A stretch of DNA of 64,000 nt from an uncultured Bacteroidales bacterium (lineage in GTDB: Bacteria; Bacteroidota; Bacteroidia; Bacteroidales; Bacteroidaceae): the NCBI GenBank assembly GCA_902798615.1, contig CADBXL010000003.1, positions 1 to 64,000 of the forward strand. The letters are read 5' to 3'. Within the stretch, counting starts at the first letter, position 1, and every line of letters begins with the position of its first letter. The notes below the pieces were generated by a model. The model was not told where the DNA came from. It searched no databases and worked only from the letters and a program-made list of their open reading frames with translations. Positions 35,053 through 43,979 of this stretch are shown here, in pieces. A program made the translations under genes and the position numbers.

Positions 35053-36468
35053 ATGAAACAATTCAACGATCCTGATTTCCTTCTCGAAAACGAGACTGCG
35101 AAAGATCTTTATCACAACCATGCTGAGAAGATGCCTATCATCGACTATCATTGTCACCTCAGTCCACAGATGGTAGCAGAGAACAAGAAGTTTGACTCTA
35201 TCGCTCAGATATGGCTCATGGGCGACCACTACAAGTGGCGTGCTATGCGCTCTAACAGCATCGCAGAGAAATACTGCACAGGCAAGGACACTTCCGACTG
35301 GGAGAAGTTCGAGAAATGGGCAGAAACAGTTCCTTATACATTCCGCAACCCTCTCTATCATTGGACTCACCTCGAGCTCAAGACTGCTTTCGGCATAGAG
35401 AAGCGCCTGAATCCAGAGACAGCTCGCGAGATATTCGACAACTGCAACGAGCAGATCAAGAATGATCCTAAGTTCTGTCCTCGTGGCATGATGGAGCACT
35501 ACAACGTAAAGGTTGTATGTACTACCGACGACCCAGCCGATTCTCTTGAGTGGCATAAGATCGTAAAGGACGATCCTACGGCAAAGACACGTATGCTCCC
35601 TACATGGCGTCCTGATGCTGCAATGAACATCGAGGCTCCTACATGGGCAGACTACATCAAGAAACTCTCTGCTGTCAGCGAGACAGAAATCTGTTGCTTT
35701 GCTTCACTCAACGCAGCTCTCCAGAAGCGTCACGACTTCTTCGCTTCAATGGGTTGTAAGCTCTCTGACCACGGCATTGAGGAGTTCTACGACGACCCTT
35801 ACACAGAGGCAGAGATCAACGCTATCATAAAGAAGGCTCTCAATGGCGAGACTATCACCAAGGAAGAAGAGCGCAAGTACAAGCACGCATATATGTACGA
35901 GCAGGGCAAGATGGATTACGCTTCTGGCTGGACACAGCAGTACCACTATGGTGCTATCCGCAATAACAACTCAAAGATGTTCGCACAGCTCGGTCCTGAT
36001 ACCGGTTTCGACTCTATCGGTGAGTTCAACACAGCCAAGGCTATGTCACATTTCCTTGACGAACTCAACTCTAACGGTACGCTCGCAAAGACAATCCTCT
36101 ACAACCTCAACCCATGTGCCAACGAGGTTATCGCAACAATGCTCGGTAACTTCCAGGACGGCAGCGTAGCAGGTAAGATTCAGTTCGGTTCAGGCTGGTG
36201 GTTCCTTGACCAGAAGGATGGCATGGAGAAGCAGATGAATGCCCTCTCTGTACTCGGTCTTCTCAGCCGTTTCGTAGGTATGCTCACCGATTCACGCTCA
36301 TTCCTCTCTTATCCACGCCATGAGTACTTCCGTCGTACACTCTGTAACCTCGTAGGCAGAGACATCGAGAACGGACTTATCCCATTCACAGGCTATGAGG
36401 AGAAGCGTGTCCGTCAGATGATTGAGGACATCAGCTACAACAACGCTAAGAACTACTTCCAGTTCTAA
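35053..36468 (+). CDS. uxaC: Uronate isomerase
   Basis: The 471-residue protein has the UxaC metal-binding start PIIDYHCHLSP and the family motifs WLMGDHYKWRAMRSN, VVCTTDDPADSLEWH and FLSYPRHEYFRRTLCNLVG (quoted in part). It converts glucuronate to fructuronate or galacturonate to tagaturonate in uronic-acid catabolism. It stands alone here, without uxuA or uxaB nearby. Codon use is strongly biased, as in carB and pyrG. Confidence 0.95.
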   Translation: MKQFNDPDFLLENETAKDLYHNHAEKMPIIDYHCHLSPQMVAENKKFDSIAQIWLMGDHYKWRAMRSNSIAEKYCTGKDTSDWEKFEKWAETVPYTFRNPLYHWTHLELKTAFGIEKRLNPETAREIFDNCNEQIKNDPKFCPRGMMEHYNVKVVCTTDDPADSLEWHKIVKDDPTAKTRMLPTWRPDAAMNIEAPTWADYIKKLSAVSETEICCFASLNAALQKRHDFFASMGCKLSDHGIEEFYDDPYTEAEINAIIKKALNGETITKEEERKYKHAYMYEQGKMDYASGWTQQYHYGAIRNNNSKMFAQLGPDTGFDSIGEFNTAKAMSHFLDELNSNGTLAKTILYNLNPCANEVIATMLGNFQDGSVAGKIQFGSGWWFLDQKDGMEKQMNALSVLGLLSRFVGMLTDSRSFLSYPRHEYFRRTLCNLVGRDIENGLIPFTGYEEKRVRQMIEDISYNNAKNYFQF

Positions 36469-36578
36469 TCAATAATAATTACGAATTACAAATTACGAAT
36501 TATCAGTTTAGTCTGCAAACGCAAATAAGGCAAACAAGGTAATTCGTAACTCGTAATTCGTAATTTTTTTGTGAAATG

Positions 36579-36609
36579 TTTGTTTTTTATGAAAAATAAT
36601 ATATCTTTG
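36579..36609 (+). promoter_or_regulatory. Promoter and leader of TlpA-like paralog 1
   Basis: TTTG (36579-36582), 19 bp, TATCTTTG (36602-36609). The 50 bp from here to the start codon are nearly identical to those before paralog 2. Confidence 0.7.
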
Positions 36610-36653
36610 CAGACGAATTAAGATTATCAACTAATTTCACTAACATAAACGAA

Positions 36654-37874
36654 ATGAAAAGAAACTTATTAGCATCGTTGCTTGCACTATGCGCTATAGC
36701 AGGTCAGGCACAAGGAACTCAAAATTCAAACTCTGCACCTCTTGACTCTGTTATCATTGAAGGTATTGTCACAAACATTCTAGAAGGTACATGCTTTCAA
36801 ATTTTGTACAAAGAAAAAGAAGATAAATATCTTAAGAAATATCAGGATGTGGTTGTCAAAAAAGAAATGTTCCGTTTTGCTATTCTTCCAAAGAAGAAAG
36901 AAGAACTTTATTATCTTGCCTATTCTGATAATCTGTTACAAATCTATGTGGAGCCAGGATTGAAAAAAATCAGGGTTACTGGTAATGGTGCATGTGCTCC
37001 CCATTATTGGTACGTAGAAAGTGAAAACTTTGAGCAGCAAGAAATTAATGCCTATAATCAGTTTGTTAAGGAAAACCTATCGGATTATTACGAACTGACG
37101 AACAAAGAATCTCTTGCATCCATGAGACGTTTCGATACATCATTAACACAAGAAGAGCGTGACAAGGCAGCTCAGGAGTTCAGAGAATTGTTTCCAATGG
37201 TTGTGGAATTGAAAAAAGAAAAATACAATGCTGCAATGATAGATTACTTGAAGGACAGACCTTTCAGCAAACTAATGGCAGCAGAACTATACTTCATACT
37301 ACTTATTAATAAAAACCAAACAATCGTAGAAAAAGCACATGAGATATTCAAGAAATACCCCCAGGAGGCTATGGATGAGCAATATGTCGCAGAAACAAAG
37401 ACTTTACTAAATGCTGACAAAGCAAAAATCGGACGTCAGTTGAAGGATTTTACCCTATTTGATCGTAAAGGCAACAAACATCAGCTTAGTGAATTCAAGG
37501 GAAAATATACGATATTGGAGTTTACCTACGTTGGCTGTGTGGCATGTCAATTGGTTAAACCAGTTCTTGATGATTTTTACAAACGCAATAAGGATAAGGT
37601 GGAAGTTGTTGCAATATATTATGATACAGAAAAGGATTGGATGGCAGAAGGGGTAAAGCACAAGGTAAGCTTTCATGAATGGAATGACCACGCACGTTCA
37701 GCAGAGCCTGTTGCTGCCTATGGCGTAAGAGCATATCCTACCTTTGTTATCATTGACCCTAATGGTAAGATTCTTGATATAAAAGAGAGTGCATCTGGTT
37801 TCTATGAGATATTAAAAAAGTACATTCCCGACGCAGAAGTTGAGAAGAAGTTAGAGAATGCCCGCAATTCATAA
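36654..37874 (+). CDS. Secreted TlpA-like thioredoxin-fold protein, paralog 1 (CVAC)
   Basis: The 406-residue protein has a signal peptide (KRNLLASLLALCAIAGQAQ), a beta-rich N-domain like DUF4369 (about residues 30-125), a helical linker, and a C-terminal AhpC/TSA-TlpA thioredoxin domain from about residue 258. The active site is Cys295-Val-Ala-Cys298, and the cis-Pro loop is RAYPTFVIID. Proteins of this layout act in the periplasm or on the outer membrane as thiol-disulfide reductases. First of three closely related genes in tandem (with 39079 and 40377). Confidence 0.85.
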   Translation: MKRNLLASLLALCAIAGQAQGTQNSNSAPLDSVIIEGIVTNILEGTCFQILYKEKEDKYLKKYQDVVVKKEMFRFAILPKKKEELYYLAYSDNLLQIYVEPGLKKIRVTGNGACAPHYWYVESENFEQQEINAYNQFVKENLSDYYELTNKESLASMRRFDTSLTQEERDKAAQEFRELFPMVVELKKEKYNAAMIDYLKDRPFSKLMAAELYFILLINKNQTIVEKAHEIFKKYPQEAMDEQYVAETKTLLNADKAKIGRQLKDFTLFDRKGNKHQLSEFKGKYTILEFTYVGCVACQLVKPVLDDFYKRNKDKVEVVAIYYDTEKDWMAEGVKHKVSFHEWNDHARSAEPVAAYGVRAYPTFVIIDPNGKILDIKESASGFYEILKKYIPDAEVEKKLENARNS

Positions 37875-38156
37875 ACCAGCTATAAGATTGAGTTCTATGG
37901 TAACCCGAGTTCGAGAAACTAAAAGGGAAGCGGATTTATCCGATTTATCTGAATAATTTACTGAATATAATTTATTGATGATTTACTTTCAGTCAAAGGG
38001 CGCAAACCATCCTTTCAGATACATCAGATACATCCGTTTCTTTTTTATTGACCACAGATAGCAGGGATCTCACAGATGTTAATCACGAGCGCATGCGAGC
38101 CTATCCGTTTAATCCGTGCAATCTGTGTTCGAAAAAGACAAAATGAGATACGCTGA

Positions 38157-38693
38157 CACTAAAATCCTTATTGTTACCTGTTACTTGTTACCGATGGGCC
38201 ATGTCTGTCGCTCTGCCTTCGTTCTGCCCTCGTTCTGCCTTCGCTATGCCTCCGCTTCAGGTTCGCTCCCATCGATGGAGTATCAACGGACTTACAACGG
38301 ACTTATAACGGAGGTAGAACGGAACTGCATCGGATGGGGTACCAGAGCTTTTTCGCGTCTTTACATCGTTTTCTATGCAGAGTAAACGAATTCAGTATGA
38401 TGTCAACGAAATCAGGATTGTGTAAACCTTTCCAGGAAAACGACAACCTTTCAAGCGTGACGTCAACGAATGCAGTATAAGAATAACTAAAAACTGTAAA
38501 CCAAAATCAGGAAAAGACAAAGATAATCTGCCCAGAATTAATGCCTATTATTATGTTATTGAGACTATCTGCCGCCCACACCTCGCCCTCCGATTTGCGT
38601 TAACAGCCTCATTATCTTTACCTTAGGCAGCTACAATAAGCAAGCAAAACCACGACCAGTAACAAGTAACAGGTAACAATAAGGATTTTAGTG
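38157..38693. repeat. Perfect 35-bp inverted repeat enclosing 467 bp
   Basis: Left arm begins cactaaaatccttattgtta at 38157; the right arm, 38659-38693, is its exact reverse complement. No coding sequence lies between. Confidence 0.8.
38214..38338. repeat. 11-bp periodic dyad array (array 4)
   Basis: TGCC at 38214, 38225, 38236 and 38247, then CAGG at 38258 and CCAT at 38269, then GG at 38277, 38288, 38299, 38310, 38321 and 38332: each half is in strict 11-bp steps with CC to GG inversion at the centre (ccatcgatgg). Confidence 0.85.
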
Positions 38694-39003
38694 CATGCCA
38701 AAATTTTACTAAATATTTCTAAGGAGTTTATATACCTTATTATATATATAAATAATAAATATGGGCATAAGTTTACACTATTTTTCTTATTGTTACCCGT
38801 TACCTGTTACTGACACGTTTTCAGGAATTATTTTGACACACAACAGATTCTATTAGGGGCAAACTCATAGTCAGCCGTAATTCTCTCTCATGATTTTGAA
38901 AGCATTTTTCATTTTAATTCAAATTATATTATTGATATCCTACAAGTTACATTATTTTGTGAAAAGAAAACTATTTTCAAACTTTAAAATTCAAGCCTAA
39001 TAT

Positions 39004-39034
39004 TTTGGATTTTAAAGAAAAAATATTATCTTTG
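39004..39034 (+). promoter_or_regulatory. Promoter and leader of TlpA-like paralog 2
   Basis: TTTG (39004-39007), 19 bp, TATCTTTG (39027-39034); leader duplicated from paralog 1. Confidence 0.7.
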
Positions 39035-39078
39035 CAGACGAATTAAGATTATCAACTAATTTCACTAACATAAACGAA

Positions 39079-40281
39079 ATGAAAAGAAACATTTTAGCAT
39101 CGTTGCTTGCACTATGCGCTATGGCTGGTCAGGCACAGGAATCTCAAAATTCAAGCTCTGCACCTCTTGATTCTGCCATTATTGAAGGTGTTGTTACAAA
39201 CATGCCTGATGGAACTCTTCTAAGCATTACACGAGATTATGACAATTCAAGAAAGGACATTATCATAAAAGACGGGAAGTTCCGTGTTGCAGTTCTTCCT
39301 AAGCAGAAAGAGGACACTTATTATCTTTCTCATTATAGCAAGTTACAAACCTTATACGTAGAACCAGGATTAAAAATCAAGGTAAAAGGAGATGGTGCCA
39401 CTACCATATCCAATTGGTATGTAGAAAGTACGAACCATGATCAGAAGGAATATAATGCTTACGTTCAGTTTGCCAAGGAGAATGTACCAGACTACTATGA
39501 ACTGGAGAATAAGAATAGCTTGGCATACGAAAAGCGTTTTGATGGCTCTTTGACACAAGAGGAACGCAACAAGGCGACCCAAGAAGATCGTGCATCACGT
39601 CCACAACTTGAAGCTTTGAAAAAAGAAAAATACAATGCAGCGATTATAGAATTCATGAAAGGAAGACCTTTCAGCAAGCGAATGATTACTGAACTATACT
39701 TTATACTTCTTCGTGATGATAGTCCTGCAATCATAGAAAATGCGCGTGAGGTATTCAAGAAATACCCACAGGAGGCAATGAACGAGCGTTATGTCGCAGA
39801 GACAAAGGCTCTACTATATGCCGACAAAGCAAAAATAGGAGAACAAATGAAGGACTTTACCCTCTTTGACCGCGAAGGCAAAAAACATCAGCTTAGTGAG
39901 TTCAAGGGTAAATATTCAGTATTAGAATTTACATCTATTGGCTGCGGTCCTTGCAAAATGTCAAAACCAATTCTTGATGAACTTTACAAACGCAACAAGG
40001 ACAAGATGGAAATTATTGCAATCTCGAAAGACCCTGAAAAGATATGGATGGGAGAAGAACGTGAAGTAAGCTATCACGAATGGAATGACCACCAACGTGC
40101 AGCAGAGCCTTCTGTTGCCTATGGTGTGACTGCAATTCCAACTTTCGTACTTGTAGATCCTAATGGTAAAGTGCTTGACATTAATACTGGATTACATGAT
40201 TTCTTTGTGACATTAATCAAATACATTCCAGATGAAGAGGCACAAAAGATGCTGACGGAATACAATAGCCATAAACATTAA
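39079..40281 (+). CDS. Secreted TlpA-like thioredoxin-fold protein, paralog 2 (CGPC)
   Basis: The 400-residue protein has the same layout as paralog 1: signal peptide (KRNILASLLALCAMAGQAQ), DUF4369-like domain, helical linker and thioredoxin domain. The active site here is the canonical CGPC (in SIGCGPCKMSKP) with cis-Pro in TAIPTFVLVD. It is the member of this trio most like a standard disulfide reductase. Confidence 0.85.
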   Translation: MKRNILASLLALCAMAGQAQESQNSSSAPLDSAIIEGVVTNMPDGTLLSITRDYDNSRKDIIIKDGKFRVAVLPKQKEDTYYLSHYSKLQTLYVEPGLKIKVKGDGATTISNWYVESTNHDQKEYNAYVQFAKENVPDYYELENKNSLAYEKRFDGSLTQEERNKATQEDRASRPQLEALKKEKYNAAIIEFMKGRPFSKRMITELYFILLRDDSPAIIENAREVFKKYPQEAMNERYVAETKALLYADKAKIGEQMKDFTLFDREGKKHQLSEFKGKYSVLEFTSIGCGPCKMSKPILDELYKRNKDKMEIIAISKDPEKIWMGEEREVSYHEWNDHQRAAEPSVAYGVTAIPTFVLVDPNGKVLDINTGLHDFFVTLIKYIPDEEAQKMLTEYNSHKH

Positions 40282-40290
40282 TTATAGAAC

Positions 40291-40350
40291 AAACACTAAG
40301 GCACAAAGATGCAAAGCTATCAAAACTTAGCGCCTTTGTGCCTTTGCGTT
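40291..40350. repeat. 'aaggcacaaag' hairpin between paralogs 2 and 3
   Basis: aaggcacaaag (40298-40308) pairs with ctttgtgcctt (40334-40344). Belongs to the acgcaaag hairpin family; may end or attenuate transcription between the two genes. Confidence 0.55.
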
Positions 40351-40376
40351 CAATATTAATCTGTTCACAAACAAGA

Positions 40377-41594
40377 ATGAAAAGAACAATTTTAGCATCG
40401 TTGCTTGCACTATGCGCTATAGCTGGTCAGGCACAAGAAACGAAGAATTCAAACTCTGTATCTACAGATTCAGTTATCATTGAAGGTGTTGTAAAAAACA
40501 TTCCTGATGGCACACGCTTTCGATTTATGCCAGGCCTTTCATGTGTACAAGATATAAATTCTTTACCGCAAGCCGTTGTTAAAGATGGAAAATTCCGCAT
40601 TGCACTTCTTCCACAGCAGGAAGAAGTAAATTACAATCTTGTTTATCAAGCCTGTTTTCTATCTATATACGCTAAACCTGGGATGAAAATCAAGGTTCAA
40701 GGAGATGATGCCACAGTCGTTAACTATTGGTCTGTAGAAAGTGACCACTTTGATCAGAAAGAAAATAATGCCTATAACCGGTTCATTAAAGATAAACTAT
40801 CGGACTACTATGAACTGGATAATAAGTGGGGATTGGCATACGGAAGAACATCTGATCAGTCATTATCACAGGAGGAGCGCGATAAGGCAACTCAGGAGTA
40901 TCGCGAATTACTTCAACAACGCGAAGCATTGAGAAAAGAAAAGTACAATGCCGCTATACTGGAATTCATGGCAAGCAGACCATTCAGTAAGCGAATGATC
41001 TCTGAGATATGGATGATATCTATTTATGACCATACCCCTGCAATCGTGGAAAAAGCGCGTGAGATTTTCAAGAAAACCCCACAGGAAGCTATGAATATCC
41101 CGCTTGTATTAGAAACAAAAGCAAAACTATATGCCGAAAAAGTGAAAATCGGAGAACAAATGAAGGACTTTACCCTCTTTGACCGTGAATTTAAAACACA
41201 TCAGCTTAGTGAATTCAAGGGGAAATACACGATACTGGAGTTTACCTTCAGGGGCTGTGGTGGTTGCATATTTGTAAAGCCATTCCTTGAGGAATTTTAC
41301 AAGCGCAATAAAGACAAAGCTGAAGTTATTGCAATTTATAGGGACACGAAAGAGAACTGGATGAAAGAAGGACAAGAACACAAGGTAAGCTATCATGAAT
41401 GGAGTGACCCGACACAAGCTTCAGAGCCTGTTGCTGCCTATGACGTGTATGCATTTCCTACCTTTGTTATCATTGACTCTAACGGTAAGGTTCTTGATAA
41501 AAAAGAAGGTGCATCTGGTTTCTATGAGATAATAAAGAAATACATTCCAGATGCAGAAGTTGAGAAGAATCTAAAGGAGGCACTCAAATCATAA
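40377..41594 (+). CDS. Secreted TlpA-like thioredoxin-fold protein, paralog 3 (CGGC)
   Basis: Starting at ATG 40377 (an earlier ATG at 40338 would put a polar stretch before the signal peptide), the protein has 405 residues with the same domains as paralogs 1 and 2. The active site is CGGC (RGCGGCIFVKP) and the cis-Pro loop YAFPTFVIID. It has no Bacteroidetes promoter of its own that I can see and may be read from paralog 2. Confidence 0.85.
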   Translation: MKRTILASLLALCAIAGQAQETKNSNSVSTDSVIIEGVVKNIPDGTRFRFMPGLSCVQDINSLPQAVVKDGKFRIALLPQQEEVNYNLVYQACFLSIYAKPGMKIKVQGDDATVVNYWSVESDHFDQKENNAYNRFIKDKLSDYYELDNKWGLAYGRTSDQSLSQEERDKATQEYRELLQQREALRKEKYNAAILEFMASRPFSKRMISEIWMISIYDHTPAIVEKAREIFKKTPQEAMNIPLVLETKAKLYAEKVKIGEQMKDFTLFDREFKTHQLSEFKGKYTILEFTFRGCGGCIFVKPFLEEFYKRNKDKAEVIAIYRDTKENWMKEGQEHKVSYHEWSDPTQASEPVAAYDVYAFPTFVIIDSNGKVLDKKEGASGFYEIIKKYIPDAEVEKNLKEALKS

Positions 41595-41737
41595 GCCAGG
41601 ATTTATTCTCGCGCCAGATACAAATCTATCTACAATTACAAATTACAATAATTACAATAAAATATGGGCATACATACCATAGGCTATGTCCGTTTTTATT
41701 GCAATTATTGTAATTGTAATCCCCCCCCAATGTACCT

Positions 41738-41823
41738 CCCATGTAAGTCCGTAGTAAATCCCTTGTAAATCCCATTTTCGTCCATTCTATGAAACGGACT
41801 TGGAAGCGAAGGTAGAAATTCGG
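41738..41823. repeat. 11-bp periodic array (array 5)
   Basis: CC at 41738, 41749, 41760, 41771 and 41782 in exact 11-bp steps, then GG at 41796, 41802, 41811 and 41822, less regular. The rest of 41595-41996 is AT-rich, with aattacaataatt-type repeats at 41630-41720. Confidence 0.7.
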
Positions 41824-41996
41824 TGAAATACCCTTGAAAAATAAAAAAGTTTTCCATTTTTATGCCTCAAAGTATTACACCACCCTATTTTTTGCGTTTT
41901 TACGAGAAGAAAACACAATAAAGTAACAATTCGTGCGTTATTTTAAATGACAATCTGTAAAAGTCCATTTGATAATCTATAAAAAACACTAGAATT

Positions 41997-42599
41997 ATGA
42001 AGCGCTTAAATACTATCATATTCCTATGCGCGATATGCACTTCCATTTTCGCACAGGGAATAAACGAACTCGACAAACAGACCAAGAAGTATCTGGAAAC
42101 CGCAGAGAAATATATTGAAGATTTCCATTGCGATTCTGTTATAAAGGCATATCCTATATTCAACGTGTTCAGAAAGAAAGAATACAGGAACAAGACGTTT
42201 GACAAAATTCCGACATTAGCGGAACTTGAACAGTTTCTTGACTTTAAGCACCCTGTAATTGACCATGTCCTTGTAAAGACCACCGACAACAAAGTGTGGG
42301 CACTAATAGGTAAATATAAGGATATGGACTATTATGCCTACATAAAAGGCAACAAGAAAGATGCTTCTTTCTTCGAGTATCTTGAAACGCTGAAACCGGA
42401 AAAGATTTACTCTCTCTTTGGCAAGGGCTATCTCACCTTTGAAAAGGATGGCAAACGAAACCTATACAACAGAAAACGTCAGATAAGCGACCTGCCTGAT
42501 ATTTACAATGAGTATAATTTAGATCTTGACCATTTCAATCACTACGACTTCCCAAGAGACCAGCATACGCCGTTAATGATAGATTATAGTAAGGACTAA
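41997..42599 (+). CDS. Secreted protein of unknown function, related to the 43464 gene
   Basis: The 200-residue protein has a signal peptide (KRLNTIIFLCAICTSIFAQ). The mature part shares several blocks with the protein at 43464: CDSVIKAYPI against CDSVMTEYPI, VLVKTTDNKVWAL against VLVKTSDGVVWYL, and LKPEKIYSLF against IKPDKIYLLP. The two are thus diverged paralogs, this one with an added middle and tail. No known family is recognised. Confidence 0.65.
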   Translation: MKRLNTIIFLCAICTSIFAQGINELDKQTKKYLETAEKYIEDFHCDSVIKAYPIFNVFRKKEYRNKTFDKIPTLAELEQFLDFKHPVIDHVLVKTTDNKVWALIGKYKDMDYYAYIKGNKKDASFFEYLETLKPEKIYSLFGKGYLTFEKDGKRNLYNRKRQISDLPDIYNEYNLDLDHFNHYDFPRDQHTPLMIDYSKD

Positions 42600-42756
42600 G
42601 GACTAAGGTCAAAGGGCTAAAGGCTAAAGTCAAAAGGCAAAAAGATAGATGCAGAAAAAGGATTTTCATTGGCAAAAATGCTTTGTCTGACATGAACATT
42701 CTAATTTATGATGTGAATTCGACGACTTGCTTTTGCTTGATGAACTTCGCGAAAAA
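42600..42756. repeat. Short-repeat spacer with a dispersed ttcgcgaagttcatcaagc element
   Basis: ggctaaaggctaaag-type units at 42600-42640, then (on the minus strand) ttaatttttcgcgaagttca at 42760-42741, which is related to the copies near 48424 and 52448. Confidence 0.4.
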
Positions 42757-43272
42757 TTAAAGTGAAGAGAAACTGTTTTTACAGGATTCTATAACTTTGC
42801 CCTTTAAACTGTTATATTTCCTGCTATTTCTCAGTTTCTTAAACGTCACCTTTGAAGTTCTATAATCATATTCCATTTTTATAGGCTGTTCATTATAGAA
42901 GAAAAGATATGCCTCTTTTCCATTATTATTCAAGCACATACTATGCTCGTAATCATTCCTGATAATCTTTCCGTTATTTACCTGAAATGTTATCAATAGC
43001 CTAAAATGCTGACCATAACCAAGCATGAAGAGCAAGCAATCCTTATACCTTCCTTGAAATTTAGGAATTGGAATATTCTCATCATTATTTGCTTTTGAAT
43101 AGTCAGCCGTTGCATTCATGCCATTAATAGAAACACGTAGTTCCACTATACTGTCATTTTTCTCTATAAATTCATAATTGCATCTTTCATCGCATTTTGT
43201 CTGTGCGACAACATTGTCAATCCATAAGAATAAAACTGACAATATCAGAAATGTATATTTTATCTTCTTCAT
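42757..43272 (-). CDS. Small secreted protein of unknown function
   Basis: The 171-residue protein has a signal peptide (KKIKYTFLILSVLFLWIDNV) and a beta-rich mature part with three cysteines. I recognise no family. It is transcribed against its neighbours from its own promoter. Confidence 0.6.
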   Translation of the reverse strand: MKKIKYTFLILSVLFLWIDNVVAQTKCDERCNYEFIEKNDSIVELRVSINGMNATADYSKANNDENIPIPKFQGRYKDCLLFMLGYGQHFRLLITFQVNNGKIIRNDYEHSMCLNNNGKEAYLFFYNEQPIKMEYDYRTSKVTFKKLRNSRKYNSLKGKVIESCKNSFSSL

Positions 43273-43326
43273 TTTGAAAACGTATTCGAGATATTGAATT
43301 TCGTAATTACATGTTTATTCCGAGAG

Positions 43327-43358
43327 CAAAAGTAAACAAAATTTCCAATACTGCCAAA
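43327..43358 (-). promoter_or_regulatory. Promoter of the 42757-43272 gene
   Basis: Minus strand: TTTG (43358-43355), 20 bp, TACTTTTG (43334-43327). Confidence 0.7.
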
Positions 43359-43463
43359 GAAACCAGAAGAAAATTTGAATGTTAGAAAATACTCATGGCC
43401 AAAGGACTTCGGTATGATAATAATTCGTGTTGCGATGCGTTATATTGTAAAAAGAATCAAGAA

Positions 43464-43874
43464 ATGAAGAGATTTACAATTATCATGATATTATGCCTTG
43501 CGTGGGCTTCATCATTCGCGCAAGGTGTTTGTGGGCATCCGAAGGCTGAGAGACAGCTTATGAGATTTGCAGAGGTGGAGATTGATGGATTCTTCTGCGA
43601 TTCAGTAATGACTGAATATCCAATTTATACGGATGGGGAGCACGCAGAACTTGATGCTGTCTTGGTAAAGACAAGTGATGGTGTAGTGTGGTATCTCAGG
43701 GAAGATAAAAGTAGCGACGGGATATCCTACAAGAAAAACTCAGAAAAAGATGTCAGGCTATTCAAGCAATTAGAAGACATAAAACCCGATAAAATATACC
43801 TTCTTCCTAATGAGCCGCAATTCTTTATTGCAGAAAAAGACGGGAAGAAATCAAGAATTAAAAGTGTAAAGTAG
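43464..43874 (+). CDS. Small secreted protein, paralog of the 41997 gene
   Basis: From ATG 43464 the 136-residue protein starts with a signal peptide (KRFTIIMILCLAWASSFAQ); an upstream ATG at 43395 would add 23 polar residues. It shares the CDSV..YPI, VLVKTSD.VW and KPDKIYLLP blocks with the 41997 protein and looks like a short version of it. Function unknown. Confidence 0.65.
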   Translation: MKRFTIIMILCLAWASSFAQGVCGHPKAERQLMRFAEVEIDGFFCDSVMTEYPIYTDGEHAELDAVLVKTSDGVVWYLREDKSSDGISYKKNSEKDVRLFKQLEDIKPDKIYLLPNEPQFFIAEKDGKKSRIKSVK

Positions 43875-43964
43875 AAAGTGTAAAGAGTAATGTAGATAGA
43901 TACATCAGGTACAAAATATCATCCTGACAAACTACATTACACTTTACACTTTCTACTTTACACT
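43863..43964. terminator. Long AT-rich inverted repeat between convergent genes
   Basis: The 33-bp arms (43863-43895 and 43932-43964, starting agtgtaaagtagaaagtgta) differ at one position. The dyad separates the 43464 gene from glyA and would work as a bidirectional terminator. Confidence 0.6.
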
Positions 43965-43979
43965 ATATAATCAAAAGAT

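Larger units (their letters stand above)
37875..39078. other. 1.2-kb repeat-rich spacer without genes
   Basis: It holds decayed 'ccacagat' type sequence (38045-38125), a perfect 35-bp inverted repeat (38157-38191 and 38659-38693), array 4 inside it, a looser set of 20-22-bp units such as gtcaacgaaatcagga (38385-38520), a third partial copy of the inverted repeat arm (38787-38813) and AT-rich sequence ending in the paralog 2 promoter. The open frame across 38116-38385 is made of repeat and is not a gene. Confidence 0.65.

Noticed and set aside
38214..38338. CRISPR array
   Set aside because: Units are 11 bp and abutting, with no unique spacers and no cas genes.
38116..38385. Open reading frame across array 4
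   Set aside because: It is composed of repeat units and has no promoter, signal or family resemblance.
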